From Elusimicrobia bacterium CG06_land_8_20_14_3_00_38_11 (GTDB taxonomy: Bacteria; Elusimicrobiota; UBA8919), in the NCBI GenBank assembly GCA_002780205.1, contig PEVQ01000085.1:1-17179 (forward strand): DNA of 17,179 bases. Direction: 5' to 3'. Of the stretch, positions 13,317 through 17,179 are shown piece after piece; the first letter of the stretch is position 1, and the number at the start of each line of letters is the position of its first letter. Position numbers and translations under genes: made by a program. A model generated the notes under the pieces. That model was not told the DNA's origin, ran no database searches, and saw nothing but the letters and a program-made list of their open reading frames with translations.

Positions 13317-13753
13317 CGACAGTTTTTTTGGGACTTGGCTCAAATAGAGGGAATAGAAAAAAAAACATTTTGAGGGCGATAAAACTTCTAAAAAGAAGCG
13401 GTCAAAAAGTGTTGCGGTTGTCCTCGCTGCGTGAGACAAAACCTTACGGTTACAAAAAGCAGAAAAAATTTCTGAACGCCGTCGTAAAATTAAAAACAAA
13501 ACTATTGCCGTCGGAACTGCTTGAACTCTGCAAGAAAATTGAGAAAAAAATCGGAAGAACCAAAAGTTTTCGCTGGGGTCCACGTGAAATTGATATTGAC
13601 ATTTTATTTTTCGGTAAAAAAATAATAAAAAATAAAAAACTTACAATTCCGCATAAGGATTTACACAATAGAGCATTTGTACTACAACCTCTGATGGAAA
13701 TTGCCCCCAATTTTGTGCATCCTGTATTAAAAAAACGGGTTTCAGAATTATGA
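13313..13753 (+). CDS. folK: HPPK, folate biosynthesis pyrophosphokinase
   Basis: 2-amino-4-hydroxy-6-hydroxymethyldihydropteridine pyrophosphokinase; transfers pyrophosphate from ATP to the pterin before dihydropteroate synthesis. The protein has 146 residues. GLGSNRGNR (7-15) is the N-terminal motif. ETKPYGYKKQKKFLNAVV contains the pterin-binding segment. RWGPREIDIDILFF (86-99) is the family signature with the magnesium-binding Asp pair, and LTIPHKDLHNRAFVLQPL follows. It is basic, like the other genes of this operon. It overlaps argD and the GGDEF gene by ATGA. No other folate gene is seen here. Confidence 0.93.
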   Translation: MTTVFLGLGSNRGNRKKNILRAIKLLKRSGQKVLRLSSLRETKPYGYKKQKKFLNAVVKLKTKLLPSELLELCKKIEKKIGRTKSFRWGPREIDIDILFFGKKIIKNKKLTIPHKDLHNRAFVLQPLMEIAPNFVHPVLKKRVSEL

Positions 13754-14907
13754 ATTTTCCTTATTGGCTAAATGTTGTTATCTTGCTGTTTGCAGTAATG
13801 TCAATTGCCCATCTCTTGCGGTATTCGGTTAGGTATTTCCAAAAAAAAACGGGAGAACTTGAGCGTCTCAATGCCGATATGCAACTAATCCAAAATATTT
13901 CCAAAGATATCACCGCTACGCTTGAAATGAGAGAACTTCTTCCTCAGATAATGGATGCGTTTGCGAAATCGGTTAATGTTTCCAAGGGCTCAATTATGCT
14001 GATGAATGAGGAGACGCAGACGCTTGAAATAAAAGCAGGTTCCGGACTTTCCGCCCGCGCATATGAGGTTGTCAGACCGAAACTTGCCGAAGGCGTCGCC
14101 GGTGTCGTTGCCGCTACCTGCGAATCGGTTCTTATTGACGACACCAGCAAGGAAAAATATCTGTATCTTGATTTCATTTCGGACCCGACTAAATCCCGTC
14201 CGAAAGAAACGCTTCTGTGCCTGCCTTTAATTTTCAAAGGACATGTTTTGGGCGTCGTTTCGCTTGACAAAAAAGTCGGCGGCGGAAAATTTTCTGAATA
14301 TGACAGAAGAATCGCCTCAATTCTTGCCAATCAGGCGGCGGTTGCAATACAAAATGCAAAATTATATGAGAATGCGATTACCGACGGACTGACCGACCTT
14401 TACATACACAAATACTTTCATCACCGTCTTGAAAAAGAGATGGAACGCGCAAGAAGATTTGACCAGACGCTTTCGTTGATTATGTTTGATATAGACCATT
14501 TCAAAAATTTTAATGATGATTATGGTCATCAAGTCGGAGATGCTGCTCTTGTGCAGTTGTCAAAAATACTGAAAAATACGATGCGCACAACGGATATTCT
14601 AGCAAGATACGGCGGCGAGGAATTTGTGGTGATACTTGTGCCGGATCCGAAATTTGAACAGACGCCGGAAATTGTAAAAACTATTGCCGAGCGTTTGAGA
14701 AAGAATATTGAAAACACGCCGTTGGAATTAAAAGGCAAAAAACTTAAAATTACCATCAGCGTCGGCGTTGCCTCGTGGCATGGCGAAAGAAAAATTGATA
14801 AAAACAAACTTATAAAAATGGCCGATGATGCTCTTTACAAGGCGAAAAGGGACGGCCGGAACCGAGTATGCGTGTGGGAAGAAAATTTTCCCCGGACAGT
14901 TATCTGA
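13750..14907 (+). CDS. membrane GAF-GGDEF diguanylate cyclase
   Basis: Makes cyclic di-GMP from two GTP. The protein has 385 residues. One membrane segment (5-23) is followed by a coiled-coil linker (about 30-55), a GAF sensor domain (about 58-200) and a GGDEF domain (about 208-378). Active-site loop RYGGEEF (286-292) is intact. RTTD (279-282), five residues before it, is the inhibitory I-site, so product feedback is expected. MFDIDHFKNFNDDYGH (245-260) carries the metal-binding Asp, and ITISVGVAS the later conserved strand. The GAF ligand cannot be inferred. It is the last gene of the rsmD operon, overlapping folK by ATGA, an unusual companion for arginine and folate genes. Confidence 0.92.
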   Translation: MNFPYWLNVVILLFAVMSIAHLLRYSVRYFQKKTGELERLNADMQLIQNISKDITATLEMRELLPQIMDAFAKSVNVSKGSIMLMNEETQTLEIKAGSGLSARAYEVVRPKLAEGVAGVVAATCESVLIDDTSKEKYLYLDFISDPTKSRPKETLLCLPLIFKGHVLGVVSLDKKVGGGKFSEYDRRIASILANQAAVAIQNAKLYENAITDGLTDLYIHKYFHHRLEKEMERARRFDQTLSLIMFDIDHFKNFNDDYGHQVGDAALVQLSKILKNTMRTTDILARYGGEEFVVILVPDPKFEQTPEIVKTIAERLRKNIENTPLELKGKKLKITISVGVASWHGERKIDKNKLIKMADDALYKAKRDGRNRVCVWEENFPRTVI

Positions 14908-14937
14908 CGCTGTTCCGTGAAACAATCTGTTTTTTTT
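14893..14937 (+). terminator. possible terminator of the rsmD operon
   Basis: CGG-ACAG (14893-14899) pairs with CTGT-T-CCG (14910-14917) with one bulged T and a 10-base loop containing the stop codon. A second short stem AAACA-atc-TGTTT runs into T8 (14930-14937). Both stems are weak, so this is tentative. Confidence 0.4.
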
Positions 14938-14948
14938 CGTTTTCGCCC

Positions 14949-15014
14949 GTCCTGTTAGAAACTTGCATCCGCGCGCCCGGAATAGTTTTTTTTGATTTTT
15001 TTTTCTAACAGGGC
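14949..15014. repeat. 13-bp inverted repeat enclosing T-runs
   Basis: GTCCTGTTAGAAA (14949-14961) pairs with TTTCTAACAGGGC (15002-15014), including one G-U. The 40-base loop contains TCCG-cgcgcc-CGGA followed by T8 and T9 runs. It ends one base before the TTGACA of the tpiA promoter. It may be a bidirectional barrier between the operons or a small repeat element. Confidence 0.5.
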
Positions 15015-15043
15015 TTGACATTTCCCCGTATTTTTAATAAACT
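15015..15043 (+). promoter_or_regulatory. tpiA promoter
   Basis: TTGACA (15015-15020), a 17-base spacer, TAAACT (15038-15043). The predicted start, near 15050, falls just after the in-frame ATG at 15047, so the transcript would carry a leader of about 135 bases to the Shine-Dalgarno start of tpiA. Confidence 0.6.
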
Positions 15044-15046
15044 TAA

Positions 15047-15184
15047 ATGCTAAATATCAAAAAGAAAATTTTCACGTATCGGGATATTCTTGATGCGCTC
15101 AAAAACGGTAAATTACCGACGGTGGAAGGGGATTTCTTCGCCGGTCCGGTCGCAAAAGAGTATTTTCAGATAGAAGGAGTTAAA
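15047..15184 (+). other. in-frame 46-codon segment ahead of tpiA
   Basis: An open 46-codon segment in the same frame as tpiA with no stop. It starts MLNIKKKIFTYRDILDAL, continues KNGKLPTVEGDFFAGPVA and ends KEYFQIEGVK. Codons (ccg, gcg, ggt, gtc) look coding. It could be an N-terminal extension of TPI, a decayed or fused small domain, or a leader ORF. The promoter position and the strong ribosome site at 15172 favour translation from 15185. Confidence 0.35.
15172..15179 (+). promoter_or_regulatory. strong ribosome binding site of tpiA
   Basis: AGAAGGAG ends 5 bases before the ATG at 15185. It is the strongest Shine-Dalgarno sequence in the window, decides the tpiA start, and contrasts with the many starts here that have none. 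Confidence 0.75.
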
Positions 15185-15991
15185 ATGTTAAAAAGAGTTT
15201 CTTTAATTGCCGGCAATTGGAAAATGAACAAAAATGTTGAAGAATCGGTGGAACTTGTAAATGCCATCAAACAAAAACTGTCGGATGGCAGTGAAGTGAA
15301 TAAATGTAGCCCCCGACTTCAGTCGGGGGTGAGCGAAGCGAATAACCGTGAAGTACTTGTATGCCCGCCGTTCACTTCGCTTGTCGTGGTAAAAGAAATT
15401 CTTAAAAACTCCGTAATGAAATTAGGCGCGCAAAATATGTATTTTGAAAAATCCGGCGCTTATACGGGCGAGATTTCACCGACGATGCTGAAAAATGCCG
15501 GTTGCGAGTATGTAATTGTAGGTCATTCGGAAAGAAGGCAGTACTTCGGCGAGACGGACGAAAGTGTTCACAAAAAAATGAAAGTTGCGTTTGAAAACGG
15601 GCTTATACCGATTGTTTGTGTCGGCGAAACATTGCAGCAACGCGAAAAAAACGAGGCATTTTCAGTGATTGAAAGGCAAGTCAAGACAGGATTAACAGGA
15701 TTAACAGGAGAAGAACCGAAAATTCTAGTGATTGCTTATGAACCCGTCTGGGCGATTGGAACAGGGAAAACCGCGACACCTCAACAGGCAGAGGAAGTCC
15801 ACGCATTCATCAGAAAACTTTATTCAGAAATATACGGCAATGATGCCGCAGAAAGTATTCGTATTTTATACGGCGGCTCCGTTAAGCCGGACAATGTTTC
15901 TGAAATTATGAGACAACCGGACATAGACGGCGCCCTTGTCGGCGGAGCATCTCTTAAAGCGGATGATTTTATCAAACTTGTGAGGTATTAA
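15185..15991 (+). CDS. tpiA: triosephosphate isomerase with repeat insertions
   Basis: Interconverts dihydroxyacetone phosphate and glyceraldehyde 3-phosphate in glycolysis. It has 268 residues from the Shine-Dalgarno start, longer than the usual 250 or so. AGNWKMN (9-15) holds catalytic Lys13. IVGHSERR (111-118) holds His114. AYEPVWAIGTGKTAT (184-198) holds Glu186 and the flexible lid. LYGGSVKP (228-235) and LVGGASL (251-257) bind phosphate. The catalytic set is complete. Residues about 35-54 (containing CSPRLQSGVSEANN) lie between helix 1 and strand 2, and have no counterpart in ordinary TPI; they are encoded by a hairpin repeat. TGLTGLTG (168-175) comes from a 9-base tandem repeat. Both are in loops, so activity should survive. 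The methyltransferase gene starts two bases after the stop. Confidence 0.93.
   Translation: MLKRVSLIAGNWKMNKNVEESVELVNAIKQKLSDGSEVNKCSPRLQSGVSEANNREVLVCPPFTSLVVVKEILKNSVMKLGAQNMYFEKSGAYTGEISPTMLKNAGCEYVIVGHSERRQYFGETDESVHKKMKVAFENGLIPIVCVGETLQQREKNEAFSVIERQVKTGLTGLTGEEPKILVIAYEPVWAIGTGKTATPQQAEEVHAFIRKLYSEIYGNDAAESIRILYGGSVKPDNVSEIMRQPDIDGALVGGASLKADDFIKLVRY
15306..15342 (+). repeat. hairpin repeat in frame inside tpiA
   Basis: Core CCCCCGAC-TTCA-GTCGGGGG (15310-15329) is a perfect GC-rich hairpin (8 bp plus a possible T-A pair). It is followed by GAGCGAAGCG (15331-15340), the reverse complement of the 10-mer in the intergenic repeat at 1877-1886. The segment adds residues to TPI without breaking the frame. 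Its GC-rich character differs sharply from the surrounding gene. Confidence 0.75.
15686..15709 (+). repeat. 9-base tandem repeat inside tpiA
   Basis: ACAGGATTA twice followed by ACAGGA. It encodes TGLTGLTG just before the EPKILVIAYEP strand. The unit resembles a common intergenic repeat (ATCCTGTTA on the other strand). Confidence 0.6.
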
Positions 15992-15992
15992 G

Positions 15993-17179
15993 GTGCAAAT
16001 AGTTCAGCAAAATTATTCTTACAATGTTTTAATTAAAAGAGTAAAAGAAAACGATATGTCGCGGCGGACAGAAAGTGATTTTGTTTCTTTGCCAGTTGAT
16101 ACAGTTTCCAATTTGTTGATAGGCGATGTCATTGAACAATTAAATCGCATTCCGGATAAAAGTATATCGGTTGTCGTGACCTCTCCGCCGTATTGGAATT
16201 TGAGGGACTATGAAGTTGAAAACCAGATAGGCAAAGAAAAGTCGCCGCAGGAATATGTTGAGAAAATGATAAAAGTCGGCGATGAAATTTTGAGAATATT
16301 GCGGGATGACGGGGCATATTTTTTGAATGTCGGCGATAGTTATGTGGATAAAAATCTGCAGATGATTCCGTCAAGAATTGCGATAGGCATGCAAAACCGC
16401 GGCTGGCTTTTAAGAAATCAGATTATATGGTATAAACCCGACCATATGCCCTCACCGGTAAAAACAAGATTTTCAAATACATATGAGTCGGTTTTCCTTT
16501 TCACAAAAAATGATTGGGAAAAAAAAGTCCGTTTTGATATTGACGCAATAAGAATTCCGCATAAAACACAAGGTGAAATTCAAAAACCGAAAGGGGATGC
16601 GTATAACGGGAAATTCCGCGGTAATGAAAAAAATATAGGTGCTTCTCCTGGTGCAAGGATGTCTGTTTCAAGTGAAAAATATACGCTTAAAAGGAAAAAA
16701 GAATTACCCTTGAATATAATCTGCGATTATTTGAGATATTGGCGCGAAAAAAGAAAAATCGGTGTTCAGGAAATTGATAAGATTCTCAGATACAAACATA
16801 CTGCCGGGCACTGGTTCAGGAAAGATGCAGGCGGTTCGCTCCCTTTACCTGATGACTGGATGAAATTAAAAAAGATATTAAATTTTGACGCTCAGTATGA
16901 TAAGGAAATGACTGAGACGCATCTGGTATTGCAGGTCGTTCAAAATCATCCTAACGGAAAAAATCCCGGTGATTTATGGAGAATAAATACCGCCAAAACC
17001 GGCTATGAGCATTTTGCCGTTTTCCCTGAAGAAATACCGAGGATGGCTATAAAATCTTGCTGTCCTCCCGAAGGTATTGTATTAGACCCTTTTGCCGGTT
17101 CCGGCACAACCGGTAAGGTGGCGAAGGAATTAGGCAGAAAATCAATTCTCATAGAATTACAGTCGGATTTTGTTAAAAT
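15993..17179 (+). CDS. beta-class DNA methyltransferase, 3' end cut off
   Basis: SAM-dependent DNA amino-methyltransferase (N4-cytosine or N6-adenine) running off the window after 395 codons. LLIGDVIEQL and motif IV TSPPYW (63-68) come first; motif I, VLDPFAGSGTTG (363-374), comes near the C-terminus. The order IV then I marks the beta class, with the target-recognition region between. SPPY is common in N4-cytosine enzymes. The middle contains IGVQEIDKILRY, HTAGHWFRKDAGG and LPLPDDWMKLKKIL, which looks like an inserted DNA-binding module known from some methyltransferases. Start: GTG at 15993, two bases after the tpiA stop, with GAGG 7 bases upstream; ATG at 16056 is the alternative. No restriction enzyme is seen, but one could lie downstream. 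Confidence 0.85.
   Translation, partial: MQIVQQNYSYNVLIKRVKENDMSRRTESDFVSLPVDTVSNLLIGDVIEQLNRIPDKSISVVVTSPPYWNLRDYEVENQIGKEKSPQEYVEKMIKVGDEILRILRDDGAYFLNVGDSYVDKNLQMIPSRIAIGMQNRGWLLRNQIIWYKPDHMPSPVKTRFSNTYESVFLFTKNDWEKKVRFDIDAIRIPHKTQGEIQKPKGDAYNGKFRGNEKNIGASPGARMSVSSEKYTLKRKKELPLNIICDYLRYWREKRKIGVQEIDKILRYKHTAGHWFRKDAGGSLPLPDDWMKLKKILNFDAQYDKEMTETHLVLQVVQNHPNGKNPGDLWRINTAKTGYEHFAVFPEEIPRMAIKSCCPPEGIVLDPFAGSGTTGKVAKELGRKSILIELQSDFVK

Noticed and set aside
13944..14330. 128-codon minus-strand ORF opposite the GAF domain
   Set aside because: The + strand encodes a clear GAF-GGDEF protein here; the opposite frame has no recognisable features.
16129..16374. 81-codon minus-strand ORF near the right end
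   Set aside because: It lies opposite the methyltransferase catalytic region, which is clearly coding on the + strand.
1..17179. CRISPR array or insertion sequence
   Set aside because: No regularly spaced repeats with unique spacers and no transposase motif were found; the repeats seen are short and dispersed.

Overview
The window is 17.2 kb of AT-rich bacterial DNA (roughly 35-40% GC by eye) with every recognisable protein gene on the + strand, packed tightly and mostly in short operons. A lipoprotein signal peptide, a CsgG-like domain, a redox pair of the NfnAB (SudBA) type and a GT-C-like membrane protein suggest a diderm, probably anaerobic bacterium. A lineage such as Elusimicrobiota or Omnitrophota would fit, but the sequence alone does not fix the taxonomy.

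Layout. (1) 1-1740 is more AT-rich and differs in codon use from the rest. It carries a PDZ + CsgG-like lipoprotein and a Mug/TDG-like DNA glycosylase, and looks like accessory DNA. (2) 1741-2055 is a gene-free stretch holding two repeat-like elements and a promoter. (3) 2056-6489 holds cysE, then nfnA-nfnB (electron-bifurcating ferredoxin:NADP oxidoreductase-type flavoproteins), then a polytopic GT-C-like protein. (4) 6508-7779 holds acpS-nnrD (phosphopantetheinyl transfer and NAD(P)H-hydrate repair). (5) tRNA-Ser(GGA), an unknown membrane protein, rlmI, tRNA-Ala(GGC) with a clear terminator, and a small unknown protein follow. (6) 10868-14907 is a five-gene operon, rsmD-argB-argD-folK-GAF/GGDEF, in which all four junctions are 4-base ATGA overlaps. 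(7) 15185-17179 is tpiA followed two bases later by a beta-class DNA methyltransferase that runs off the window.

Two layers of signal lie on top of these ordinary genes. First, several operon heads have no Shine-Dalgarno sequence but have a good -10 box only 6-10 bases before the ATG (cysE, acpS, rsmD, and probably nfnA and nnrD). This implies leaderless or near-leaderless mRNAs. The last two carry that -10 inside matching 24-bp palindromes placed 7-8 bases before the ATG. Second, short repeats of the kind normally found between genes lie in frame inside coding sequences. A hairpin repeat adds about 20 residues to triosephosphate isomerase, a 9-base tandem repeat lies elsewhere in the same gene, an AGTCCGAAGTC repeat makes a linker in NfnB, and an ATCTGnGTAATC repeat supplies the C-terminal tails of NfnA and RsmD and contains the start codon of argB. 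This resembles the Rickettsia palindromic elements that enter proteins. It is the most unusual aspect of the window.
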